DNA of 64,000 bases from Planoprotostelium fungivorum (Eukaryota; Evosea; Variosea; Cavosteliida; Cavosteliaceae). The translations under genes and the position numbers were made by a program. The stretch covers positions 124,001 through 188,000 of the forward strand of contig MDYQ01000010.1 of the NCBI GenBank assembly GCA_003024175.1. Reading direction: 5' to 3'. Numbering within the stretch: the first letter of the stretch is position 1; each line of letters starts with the position of its first letter. Shown in pieces: positions 11,237 to 21,892 of this stretch. The notes under the pieces were generated by a model that worked only from the letters and a program-made list of their open reading frames with translations, made no database searches and was not told the DNA's origin.

Positions 11237-13370
11237 TTACAGTTTCGACTTGGCTTGGGGTTTGAAGAAGGCCTCAGATACCTTTGCCCTCTGAATTTTA
11301 CCGGTGGCCGTCTTAGGCATCTTGTCTGTGAGGTAGATTCTCCTTGGAACTTTAAATGCCGCCAATTTCTGTCCGACCCAACTGCATGACGTCACCATCA
11401 CGAACATCACGCTTCATCTTCTCACGTTCTCAACTCTTCTTCGGTGACGGACTTGTCTGCCTTCAGAACGACGGCGGCTTGGATGTCTTGTCCATATTTC
11501 TCGTCCGGCACCGCGAAAGCTACGGCCTCAGCGATGGCAGGATGGTCTAAGAGGATGTGGTCCACTTCTGCAGGTGCAATCTTCTCTCCTCCACGATTAA
11601 CCAACTCCTGTCTTATGTCACAAATAAAAATGATTCAATGAAAGATTAAAATAGAATAAAATGGGAGACAACAGAGAGAAATAGAATGGATGGATGTGAG
11701 GACCTTGATACGGCCAGTGAGAGTTAGATAGCCTTCTGAATCGAGGACACCCTCGTCACCCGTGCGGAAAAATCCGTCCGAGTGAAAAGACGAGGCGTTC
11801 GCCTTCGGGTTGTTGAGATAGCCCCTCGTGACGTTGCTTCCACGGATGCACACCTCCATCTCATGAGACGATGACTCATCCTCCATCTGGTCTCACCTCT
11901 CCCTTCTGCACCACGTCACCCTTGTCGTTACGGATGGATATCTGCACGATGTGACTCGTTGTAGATGGATGAATATTTCACCTCGACGCCCTGTCCTAGT
12001 CCAACGGTTCCAGGTTTGTGTGCTGCCGGTGGAAGAGGGTTCGATGAGACCTGATGAGCTGCCTCCGTCATGGCGTAAGCCTCTAAGACGGGTGCCTGAG
12101 GGTACGTAAGATGAAATCTCGTCGAAATTTCATCACCTTGAACGCCGCCTCTAATGCGGAGAGGGTGGCAGGCGCGAGGGAAGAAGAACAGGACCGGATG
12201 AATCTCAATTTTCCGGTAGAGGAGGGAGACCTCTTCAAGTGAATACAGTGTCACGTTTAGAATGTCACCTGCTGTCGGGCGATGCCAAGAGAATCTGATG
12301 GATGGTGGGGACGGCTGTGTACCACGTGCACTCGTTATCTACGAAATTTCTCCAGAAATTCTGCGGGGTGAAACTGAACTGAGTCAATCTGCAACTCGTC
12401 GAGACGTCTCACCGGGGAGGTACGACAACGGCGCCACCGGATAAGAAGGTGGCGAGCAGACCAGCGACTAGACCGTGGACGTGAAAGAGAGGCATGACTA
12501 GATAAGTTCTATCTCTCGTCTTCAATTGGTACGTGTTGATGACGTTGTTCATCGTCCTCGATAGATTGCCATGAGACAGAGGGACCGCTGATGATGTGTC
12601 ATGAAGGTGATGAGGATGAGCGTCATGATGTCACCCTTGGGTAGGCCGGTGGTGCCTGAAGTGTGGAGTAAGAGGGCGATGTCATCGGGTTGGGGTGTCT
12701 CGTTGTAGATCAACCTCTTGGCGGGAAATTTTCCCTCGAAGAGGACGTGCAGCTTTCCTCCCTCGTAAGAGACTTCAGCTGCAGCCACGCCGACCTGAAA
12801 CATTTTTATCATTTTATTTATCATCTACAACAAGCCCACCTCCTTGGCTGCCTTCAGCACGGTGGAATCCTTCTTGGAGAATTCTCCCTTGGGTACGAGG
12901 ACTAACTTTGACTGAGAATCTTTCAGGTAGAAGACAAACTCTTGTTGCGCCAAGGCGGGGTTAAGAGGGCATGATATTCCACGGAAATTGGAGACACCTG
13001 TGGAGGATGTGAGATCTCACATCAGAGATATGTCATGGATGATGTTTCACCGAAGAAGGAGATGATGAATTCAACAGTGTTTCCTAAGACGATGGAGACA
13101 GCTGATCCTTTTGTGAGCCCAGCTCCTGCTAGCACTTCTCTGAACTCTATACATCATCAGTCGTTTGATTCACATCACGCTGAATGCGGGCCAATGAGAG
13201 GTAAACCTTTTGGCCGTTGAATTTTCACCTTCGATTATGTTTCCAAGATGATAGTAATCGAGAGAAGGTCCACCCCCTGGGACGATGATAGCAGGATGAG
13301 CACTGAAGGTGATGTTCTTTGCGAACGGACTAGCTAGAGTGTTGAGAGGGAAAGGCACGAGAGCTGGCAT
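11237..13370 (-). CDS. Peroxisomal acyl-CoA (oxalate-CoA-like) synthetase
   Basis: This is an AMP-forming CoA ligase of the ANL superfamily, nearest in layout to yeast Pcs60 and plant AAE3. Exons from [18 protein letters not shown] give [20 protein letters not shown] and then the ATP-binding loop [20 protein letters not shown]. Next come [39 protein letters not shown], the hinge region [38 protein letters not shown] and the catalytic-lysine loop [19 protein letters not shown]. The last residues are SKL, a classical PTS1, so import into peroxisomes is expected. It activates a carboxylate, possibly oxalate or a fatty acid. About ten short introns interrupt it, some carrying the recurring GTTGTAGAT motif. 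Confidence 0.88.
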
Positions 13371-13480
13371 GATGACGAAATGTGCCAGAGGTCTGTAATG
13401 TCGGCGTTGTAGATTGAAGATTCACGGAATGGCGTCCCCAAGCACATTGTGCGCGCCATTTCATCACGTCAGCCCCATTG

Positions 13481-15564
13481 ATGCCCAAGAAGGACTTGTT
13501 ATCGGAGTTGGGTGAGTCCAGAGAGTGTTGGTGGTGGGAATTGATGAGGTCATGTGTAGCTGATTGCCCTGGATTTAATCGCGGTGCTGTGACTGATTTG
13601 GGAGGAAAGAGACGTGCAGCTCAGAAACAAAGTGGGTTGACCTTATTCATCGAGCGATTTTTCATCAAATAATCACCTCTCATTTCTGATGTTGAAACAG
13701 AAACAACCTACAGAGATTTATACCCCGAAGATGGATCCAGCTCCGATTTTTCCGGCGAAGAAGCTTCATCCAAGACTGCCAAAGGTAATGATCATCACAA
13801 TCATCTCTTTTGTGATGACATCACAGCCAAACGAAAGAAACATGACAGCGACGACGATGTCAGTCCTTTCAAAGTGATTCCAAAGAATAAGAAGTACATG
13901 ATCCGTCTACGATGATCACACGCTGATACACGTCAGGCGAAGTGGAGAGAACAAAAAGCAGGCGATCACTCTCTCATCTGATTCAGATGACTTTCAGACA
14001 CCCGTGAAGAAACCAAAGCGGCCGAAGAATGAGGACATGGGTGAGCGTTGTTTTACGCAATTCATTTCAACTATCGCACGATTTATCGTGTGAAAAGAGA
14101 AAAAGAGTCATACAAGTGATTCATTTCACACACATCAATAGAGAATGAATTTACCGAAAGAATGGGAAACTGCGTGATCTGAAAGAAGAAATACTGATGA
14201 AACGACAGAAGTGGACATCATGCACAGCACACCACCATCAGGTCGTTCCCTGTAACGTTCAAAGTCCACTGACACATCACCAGTCAAATTAGAAGTGAAA
14301 AAGAACGATCCCATCCCATCAGTCCGATCACCATCATCAGCCACAGACAACCTCATCCACAAACCTCCTTCGGTGAGTCTATTCATTCACGATCATGTCC
14401 TGTGATCATTCACGTTATACATTACCGTCTCTACAACGAGCCAACTTTGTTTCTCAGCGGCGGAAATCGATTCGCATCGAAGATTCAGAATCAGAGAAAG
14501 AGGATCAACCCGCCAAACTGAACCCTTTTCCCGCCAAAATCGAAAGCCCGCCAAAATCGGAAAACGAGGTGCGTTGTAGATGGATGATCTCCCTCACCAA
14601 TGGAGGGATCACAGATCTACGATGAGATTGAAGATGCGAGAGGATCAGATCTGGATGAATCTTCAGAGTCTTCCGTGTACGATGAAGTGAATCTGGATCA
14701 ATCGATCGTGAGTCAAAGTACAAGTGTCGGAGCTGATGAAAAGACAGTCTGATGAGGAAGAGAAGACGGAGAGGTGAATGGTTTGTCATGTGGATATGAT
14801 GATGATGATGAACAGTGGAGCGATGATGAGAGAAGAGGAGGAGAGAGAAGAAGAGAAGAAGAGGCAACAGCAAGAAGACAAGACAAGACAACAAGAAGAA
14901 AAGAAGAAACAACAAGAAGAGAAAAAGAGACAACAAGAAGAAAAGAAGAAGCAAGAGGAAAAGAGAAAGCAAGAAGAGAAGAAACAAGAAGAGCAGAAGA
15001 GACAAGAAGAGAAGAAGAAGCAGGAAGAGCAGAAGAGACAAGAAGAGAAGAAGAAACAAGAGAAGACGGAGAGAGTGACTGTGAAGAGCACACCACCCAG
15101 CAAGACACAGACCAAAGTGGAAGAGAAGAAGATTGTGAAAGAGCCACCGAAGGCAAAGACGAAAGAAGATGAAGATGCAGATGATGAACATCCAGAGGAG
15201 AACGGACACAACAACGACGATGATGAGACGCCTCCACCCGAGGAGAAAGACACGTCGAAGATCACCAGTCCAGGTGATCTCATCTTCTCCTCCATCTTCT
15301 GATGTCTTCCATCAGTTCGACGGGGCAACTTTGTCTATCCAAAACAAGTCTCAGCTTCTCCTCTCAGAAAGGGTCTGGGAACATTTAAACCACCAGCACA
15401 GATACCAACCATCGCCAAACAAGTAGAGGCGGAGAGGAAGAGTGAGTATAGGGGATGACGTCATCGCGCTGATGTAATCAGGTGTGACGACGGGGGCGAC
15501 GGCGGCACCACCGGTCAAATTGAGGATGGGATTGAGTCGAAGAGCTCTCGTGAATAAAAAGTGA
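13481..15564 (+). CDS. RAD51AP1-like protein with C-terminal RAD51-interaction motif
   Basis: This is probably a homologous-recombination accessory factor. Exons give MPKKDLLSEL, then DLYPEDGSSSDFSGEEASSK, KRKKHDSDDDVSPFKVIPK and LSSDSDDFQTPVKKPKRPK. These are short acidic-then-basic blocks like those of RAD51AP1. A long Glu/Lys/Gln/Arg-rich helix at about 14820-15070 follows, then a linker. The end, PVKLRMGLSRRALVNKK, closely matches the RAD51-binding end of RAD51AP1 (LRxGLSRLARVKPLHP type). The gene is disordered apart from the coiled region. I rest the call mainly on the C-terminal motif and on the similar domain order. The exact start and several N-terminal junctions are uncertain. Confidence 0.6.
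14815..15075 (+). repeat. Purine-rich KEQ-coding low-complexity tract
   Basis: Imperfect AAG/GAA/CAA repeats encode tandem EEKKKQ-type units, probably one long charged helix. Long open frames on the opposite strand here are Leu/Phe/Ser-rich mirror artefacts. Confidence 0.85.
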
Positions 15565-15648
15565 AGACGATGGTGTGCGAATCATGTTTCATCACGAGGG
15601 ACATTGACATCAGAAGTGGACTCTTTGGGTGTCTTACATACAAATTGT

Positions 15649-16266
15649 TTATAGTTTGGACAGTCTTTGTAATCTAGCCCTCGCGATCTGTATCATCTCC
15701 CTCAGACCTGCATCACATAAGATCGCCTTCTACTTTCTCTCCTCTCCACCTATCTCCATCTCTGCATGCTTGTCGTTCGATGCCAGCCTCTGCTTCAAGA
15801 TGGGGATGACTTCTTCCTTACTCTTCTCTCCCTTGAAGATGACAAATCGGAATCCATACTGCTCTTCGTAACATCTGTTGAGGTCTTGCAGCTCTGCATC
15901 CACGGCGTCGAGCCGATCTCTCGTCATTGATTTCTCTTTCTCTCCGTGTTGTTCACTCTGACTCATTGTGGATAGCTTTCCGGCCTCTCCAATGCGAGGG
16001 TGTGCGTTGATCACCTGTGTTCATTTGTACACGTCGCGCGGTAGAATGTGACTGTGACGTACCTCAAGACGGTCTTTATCATCGAGAGTCTTGATTGTCT
16101 CTTCCGCTTTGCAAATGATGTCTTTATAAGAAGAGAAAGGTCGCGATGATAACAGAGATTTAGACAATGGAGGCGCCGTTTCAAAGAGAATATTCACCGC
16201 ATGAAGAAACTCTGAGGGAGAAGACGAATTTAAGACGTCGATGGGAGGTAATTGGTTGCTGCTCAT
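15649..16266 (-). CDS. OHCU decarboxylase (ureide pathway), peroxisomal
   Basis: This enzyme converts 2-oxo-4-hydroxy-4-carboxy-5-ureidoimidazoline to S-allantoin in urate breakdown. From MSSNQLPPIDVLNSSSPSEF the three exons give LHAVNILFETAPPLSKSLLS, DRLEVINAHPRIGEAGKLS with the family's HPRIG motif, and LNRCYEEQYGFRFVIFKG, the hallmark FGFRFVxF strand. The last exon, EMIQIARARLQRLSKL, ends in SKL. That is a PTS1 signal, as expected for a pathway that runs in peroxisomes with urate oxidase. The length, about 170 residues, is typical. The last intron is about 33 nt. Confidence 0.9.
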
Positions 16267-16599
16267 CGTAGATCGTTTGTAATGACGATCTGATGTCAAA
16301 AATCAAATTTACAACGATGAGAGGGTAGATCATCGCGATGCACAGAGATCGCACGCTAATAAGTTCATTGACGTCTGACGGAGGTATATGAGCGACGATA
16401 GAATGTTCAGCATCATCACTGTCTTGACAGAGCGATAACCTATCCGGTATTTCTACCACTTTTCAACCTCTTCTTCAGGTGATCAGGATGTGCCAGATGG
16501 ACACATAACATCACTCACCCCCACTCACACTGCTAAACGACGAACTTCATCACAGGTAAGTTCTACATCCGACCATCATCCTGACGTATACAGACAGCA

Positions 16600-17844
16600 A
16601 TGTCCCATCATTTCGCAGGCATCGCCAATTTCCGCGATCTATTCGAGAGTAGCGGGGGCATCATTCCTCCAGGCCGTATCTATCGTTGTGCCACACCATC
16701 AGAAGCAACGCCAGAAGATGTAGATTACCTCTTGAACACACTCAAAGTCAAGACCATCATCGACCTCCGAACCACCGCTGAATCGGCAGCTGACATCGGT
16801 CAGAACCTCTTGAGAAAGCACTTCACCGTCATTCCAGAGAACATGTTACACCGAACGGCCGAGATTGAGAGCATGAAGAGCAGTCACGACAGACTTCTCT
16901 TTCAGATCCCCGTCATTCCATCCAATCTGAGCTTCTTGAGAGAATTGGCATACACGGACAAGGCCAAACTCGCCTTCTACGGGCTCATGGGCTGGTCCGA
17001 GCAGTCTAATCGTATCATTGGTGATATGATGGTCAATCTCAGACTAGAGGTGATGCATCGTCTCTCCATTCTCCTTCACTCACTGACTCTCTACAGGGAC
17101 TCTACCGTCTCATCTTGAAGACATCATGGAAGAACATCCTCCGCACTCTGGACATTTTGTCTGACCCCAGCGTTTATCCTGTGGTCATTCATTGCACTCA
17201 GGGCAAAGATCGAACTGGCATGATCGCCTCTCTCATCATGCACATCTGTCAGGTACCCGAGCAGATCATCTCGGAAGACTACACCAAATCAGAGAAGGAA
17301 TTAGAACCTATGAGGCTCGATCCCGAATACATGAAGAGGAATTTTGCCAGAGCGGCACCTCTCGGTTTAGACATGACAAGGTCAGTTGCATCATCATCAT
17401 CCGAAAGCCAGCGAAAAAATATTCTATATGCCATCATCTGAAGAGAAGATGTGATATTGAATGGATACCAGTTGGATGCTCTCTCCCATGGAAGCCATCA
17501 CGACCACTCACGAGTGGGTCAAGTCTTACTTTGGCAGCTACCATCAATACCTAGAATGGATCGGCTTCAACGTACTCAATCAGGCCAAATTGAAAGAACT
17601 CCTCGTACCTAAGCCACGAGTCGTCACCGACAGCCAGATGTCTTCTCGCAATGCATCGGCGGCATCATCCATCGATCGATCTCCATTCTTATCCGATCAA
17701 CTCGCGGGAGGAGATGACAAAGAATACGGAAAGAAGGAGAAGAAGAAGAGTGGTTTGAGATTCAGTATTACGTTTGATGATGAGAAGAAAGACAGTCATG
17801 TAGTCATACCCAATGACATCTCAGAACCTTCCACTTCTACTTAA
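16600..17844 (+). CDS. IphP-type protein tyrosine phosphatase
   Basis: This is a Cys-dependent phosphatase of the Y_phosphatase3/IphP family. MSHHFAGIANFRDLFESSGG carries the family-opening NFRDL motif, and RIYRCATPSEATPEDVDYLL and TIIDLRTTAESAADIG follow. The P-loop is VIHCTQGKDRTGMIASLI, that is CX5R with Cys and Arg present and KDRTG typical of IphP and LipA enzymes. Downstream exons give MEAITTTHEWVKSYFGSYHQ. A low-complexity polar tail rich in Ser, Asp and Lys ends STST with TAA. AATAAA lies immediately at the stop. A probable 5'-UTR intron ends just before the ATG. Members dephosphorylate phosphotyrosine or phosphoinositides; which applies here cannot be told. Confidence 0.85.
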
Positions 17845-17933
17845 TAAATGGAAGCGTACTGCACATGTTTGATTTTCGATAAATGCCAAAGTGCATGTAA
17901 GTCAGTCGGGGAGTGAAGCTAATCGTCTTACCA

Positions 17934-18304
17934 TCAGCTGACACTCGTGATGGTGAGCGTCTCAGGTTGCTCGGGTCTGCTCTCCGTCAGAATATCGTCT
18001 TGCATCAAATGGACTCGTTTGACGATCACGATGGTGTCGCCTGACTTCCATGATGCTGTCAGACGAACTGGCGTATCGCTGGCCTTCGCTGCACTCGGTG
18101 TGGTCCAGCTGGGTCCGCTCTTCCAGCCGTACAGTTGGAGAGTACCACCTGACCCCATCCACAGAATTGCACGAGATGACATGGCTGTAGATAATGGACT
18201 TCTCACCCTTACCACCGAAAGCAGTGTCACCATTAAGAGGCGCCAAAGACAACACTGAACAGTGAAGAGACCAACAGTGAGCACAACAGATGGGCTCGTG
18301 GCAT
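17934..18304 (-). CDS. Small possibly secreted protein, unknown
   Basis: The clearest coding part reads GTLQLYGWKSGPSWTTPSAA, then DTPVRLTASWKSGDTIVIVK and ends ETLTITSVS. Upstream, an ATG at 18304 opens a signal-like MPRAHLLCSLLVSSLFS. It could join the rest by an intron of roughly 118 nt with donor GTGTTGTC and acceptor GGGGTCAG. The alternative is an unspliced start at 18233. The beta-strand-like pattern suggests a small extracellular domain. I do not recognise a family. Confidence 0.35.
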
Positions 18305-18514
18305 CGCTGCGAAATGACTAAACGACACAACATTCTCCGAACGCATTTATGGTTTCTTTTCTAGGTAGCATTTGACGGCTACCTGCTTCTTCTTCTCTTC
18401 CTCAAGCGAACAATGACATATAGGTGCTCTCCTCTTCTCTTCCTCACGCGAACGAAGCCAGACGGTATGTACCAAGAATTTTATGGCCGCATTCTTCCAT
18501 TTCCACCCGACAAG
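18305..18514. other. Divergent intergenic region
   Basis: This is about 200 bases between two divergently oriented probable secreted-protein genes. It contains two similar copies of a CTCTTCCTCAxGCGAACxA stretch near 18393 and 18435, which could be paired regulatory sites. Confidence 0.35.
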
Positions 18515-20118
18515 ATGCAGCGACAGCTGTTGCTCTTCTGCCTTGTGGCGTCGTCTGTGGCTCACTATGCGATGATGTGAGATCGATCTTTCGATGTTTC
18601 ATCGGATGTAACCTCCTTCGAGAACCTCTGATGATGGTTCAGGCACCCCTCTGTGTTCAACATCAACGACACCAAGGGCGATTTATTTCGTAACAACTGT
18701 GAGCACCCCAACCATTATGACGTCTCATGTGTATTTAGGGCCCATGAGTGGTTGGAACTTTTCGAGCTGGTGGTTTCACGGCAACGTCGACTCCCCTCCT
18801 CCGAAGGGCGTCGTGAGTCGACAACACCTGTAACGCAAAACTCAAGATGATGGCAGGTATTCAATCTTCCCGCCAACGGACAGGTCTACACCACTCTGGT
18901 CACCGGCCTTCCCATGACTCAACCCACAGTGCCAGACCCTTGGTATGAATTTGGACGTGAGAAGACGCCTGCAGACGATGAAATCCACTCACGATCGCAG
19001 TTCTCCACACACCTTATCGCAATAGCACCAGAGGTTGTGCCTTGGCCATCGCGTGAGGGTCCCTCGTCGCTCGCTGCGTCATCACATCATCTGACATCAG
19101 ACAGGTACAAGTCTGACCCCAAGCAAGTGACCGTCAAAGACTTTGTCGTCTTCTCTGTGAGTGATTCACCTTCCTTCTCGTCTCCCAGCTGATGCGCAGC
19201 CTACAGGTGGTCCACGACTGCATCAAGCAACAGAACCAATCCTTCTCCATTCCCAACCTGCCTAGCTGCCCCAACGGACAGTGCCTCTGCTTCTGGCTGT
19301 GGCAAGCTCAAGGACGCTCCGATCAGTTTATGACTGCCTTCACTTGCAACGTGACCGGTGTCCACTCTGGCGCCCAACCCATCGATTATGCCAGAGCGCA
19401 GCCTGCGAGAAAATGCTACAACCCATCGAGATGCTATCAGGGACCCAGGTATCCTTACTATTACGGCCAACTGCAGGGTAAGACGACGCATCGCTGATGC
19501 AACGTCTTGACATCATCGTCTTGACATCACCGTCAGGTAACAACATGCCCGAGATTCCGCATCAGCCCCCTTACTATTCTATACTGTACGGATGGTCGGA
19601 GGGAGCTCAACACGATATCTTCGTAAACACGAATCCAAACACCTTCCAGCAGGTACCTCTGCCCGCCGAGCAGAGATGTGTAAATGCCACGCTCAACCCT
19701 CACAATCTAGGTTCTCGGGTCGTGAGCAACAATGCATCCACCTACATCAACGAGAGCAAGTGAGCGACGGTACTATACGCCATACCAGAGGTTCACACTT
19801 GTCAGCATCGGTGGCATCATCTCTCCCAATTGCCTTTGGAAATTTTACGCGGAGAAGGGATCTGGTGTGATTCAAATGGTCAGCACGTTCAACTCTTCCC
19901 AACTGTACCGAATCAGTACCTCGGTAAAGAGTCCTTACCAGCTACAAGTCAGCTCCCTCGGTGGCATCTGCCTCAACGGCGCTAACAGTACCTCCTGGTG
20001 CGTTCAGAACATAGAAGGCTATGGACAGGGACCTTTCCACCTGGATATCACGGACGACGGCATGCTGACGCTGACGGATAGCATGGGAATGCACAGATGG
20101 GAGTCCACGTTCAAGTGA
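18515..20118 (+). CDS. Secreted fungal-type protein with predicted N-terminal His
   Basis: Cleavage of the signal peptide MQRQLLLFCLVASSVA would leave His as the first mature residue (HYAMMHPSVFNIN). Exons continue NNWPMSGWNFSSWWFHGN, FNLPANGQVYTTLVTGLP, LPSCPNGQCLCFWLWQAQGR, FMTAFTCNVTGVHSGA and YYSILYGWSEGAQHDIF. From memory, this pattern matches a family of fungal secreted proteins starting HxxMxHPS with WWFHG and CPxGxCxCxW motifs. A C-terminal part (about residues 290-400) reads LYRISTSVKSPYQLQV and ITDDGMLTLTDSMGMHRW, like bulb-type lectin strands. Several introns are needed; one ends GTCAG before IGGIISPNCLWKFYAEK. A copper-binding role from the first His and the inner WFHG His is a hypothesis. 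Function is unproven. Confidence 0.65.
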
Positions 20119-20172
20119 AAGATGAGCTATCGTCGGTGGAGGTTGACGAAAGAGTAGAGACAACAGAGAAGA

Positions 20173-20538
20173 TCAAGTCAATCCGTGGGAACCTGATCCA
20201 GCTATCTGGAAGACATAGTGAGGCGTGGTATGACGAACATCAAGATCTGACAGCGTCAGCGATGACGTCACTGAGACTTCCATCCATGATGTGACTGGCT
20301 CGAGCACGATGGTCTTGGGTACATCGACTGGCGTTTCGTTGCAGTGCACCGGACTTCTGGCTCTAGCTTTCATCTGCTGGATTTTATGAGGCCTCTCGAT
20401 AAATCGATTGCATGATCATCAAAACCCACCAAGCGTGTGATATTCCGCCGGACTTCTCTTGCGTTTGCGTGTTTGTTCTTGTTGTTGAGGCTGATCATGT
20501 GCACCAGTCACATCCCAACACTCTTTCCCAATCAACAT
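20173..20538 (-). CDS. Hypothetical basic protein
   Basis: Two exons can be joined. MLIGKECWDVTGAHDQPQQQ and a Lys/Arg-rich KRKRSPAEYHT are followed, after an intron ending ATCCAG, by QMKARARSPVHCNETPVDVP and a Ser/Thr-rich end. No family was recognised. The frame overlaps non-coding-looking sequence, and the start may lie further upstream. Treat it as tentative. Confidence 0.25.
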
Positions 20539-20639
20539 GAATGCAGCAACTACATCGGTCTCGACGTTTTAGAGGGGGAGATTTCGCCTCGGTAGAGCTC
20601 AAAGACAGACCTTACATCAGGTGGTCTTGCAGGTGATCC

Positions 20640-20997
20640 TCCTCACATCTTCACCGTCCCATTTCGAATCAGCTACACTGTCACTGCTCTTCTGATTCGG
20701 ATCTCTTCTTTCCTCCTGGATGACCAGCTTTCTTTCGCTCTGAGCAAAGCCACACCCACTCGCGCCATCTTCCTGGCCAACGAATTCAAATGCAAGACTT
20801 TCCCCCACAATGGCGCTAAACCTTTTCCACACAGAACCAGGCCGCACCGAAGCCGATCCACATCATCTCTCACACAGGTGATCATCACCATCATGGGGCT
20901 GCTCCCCGTGTCTTCCGTTTGTCGTTCCCTCTACCAGATCTGTCAGGACGATGTGTTGTGGCAGGCTCTGTTCAAGAGGAACCACCCACACTCCTAA
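20640..20997 (+). CDS. F-box-like fragment
   Basis: A frame open for about 120 codons ends with LPVSSVCRSLYQICQDDVLW, QALFKRNHPHS and TAA. That resembles the end of an F-box (LPxxxLCR...C...DD.LW..L), which links substrates to SCF ubiquitin ligases. The upstream residues (PPHIFTVPFRISYTVTALLI and onward) have no recognised domain, and no start codon or first exon was settled. An opposite-strand gene cannot be excluded. Confidence 0.35.
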
Positions 20998-21136
20998 GGG
21001 ATTGATAGCTCTCGTTCATTCTCACCACTAGAATTGTTCATGCAGATCCAGTGATCATAGAAGGTTAGAATCAAGGTAGATTGTGTTTCGATTTGGGTGA
21101 AGTTCAACTCATCGAGCTTGTTGGTAATGATTACAT

Positions 21137-21524
21137 TTATTGTTGAGCTCCTCCAGTAGGTGCTTTGTCCGAATTGACAGCTGCGGGTTCAGCGTGAATA
21201 ACTTTTGAGGGATCTTCCTCTTCCATGTTATTCAGATCGAAACCTGATACGCATATCAGTCGACGTCGCTCGTTTAGAAACATGATCTCAGGCAGATTGA
21301 ATGTAAAATCACGCACCTGCGTCGTCCCAGTCTTGGTTATCCTCTTCTTCCTCCTCCTTCACGTTAAACGTTGGAATGTTTCCATTATCGAGGTGCATCG
21401 ATATCTCCTCTCTCACGGTCGTACTGAGGTCGATGTATCCACTCGAAGCAGAACAGTTGGGCTGGGTGGCGTCTCCGATGACAGTGCGATGTAGCGTGTC
21501 GGGCTGAGTCTGTATTGATAGCAT
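21137..21524 (-). CDS. Small acidic protein, unknown
   Basis: Two exons join at DWDDAG/FDLNN across a 73-nt intron (GTGCGTGA to GTATCAG) to give about 104 residues. They start MLSIQTQPDTLHRTVIGD, continue YIDLSTTVREEISMHLDNG and IPTFNVKEEEEEDNQ, and end SDKAPTGGAQQ with TAA. It is strongly acidic and probably disordered apart from one helix. I do not recognise it. Confidence 0.5.
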
Positions 21525-21607
21525 GGCTTAGAACTCATGTCGTTTCGCTACTGCTCGCGATATGACCCGAAACACGTGACCAGGATTAGACCAGTTTAAT
21601 GTGCTAT

Positions 21608-21631
21608 TCTGATCTGATCTGATCTGATCTC
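21608..21631. repeat. CTGAT microsatellite
   Basis: About five tandem copies of a 5-bp TCTGA unit lie in the divergent spacer before the large ankyrin gene. Confidence 0.85.
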
Positions 21632-21892
21632 AGGCTATGTTATCGAACATCAACCAGACCTACGGACGATCCCTTTCCGGCTGATCTGATCAGCCATCAT
21701 CAAAATCCCCGTTCAAAAATGTTTTAATTAACGACAGCACATGAATGATGGTTCAGTCCGCGGACATTGTCACAAATTTTCGAAAATTATGGATTTGTGA
21801 TCGTGACGTGGTTAATCAATTGTAGATTACGGAGTCAATTCCTGGAACGTGGAGGGATGATTACACCAAAAGAAGATCACTCCACGACCAAC

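Noticed and set aside
14505-15328. Long Leu/Ser/Phe-rich open frames on the minus strand
   Set aside because: They mirror the purine-rich KEQ-coding exon and have no start context, domain or splice logic.
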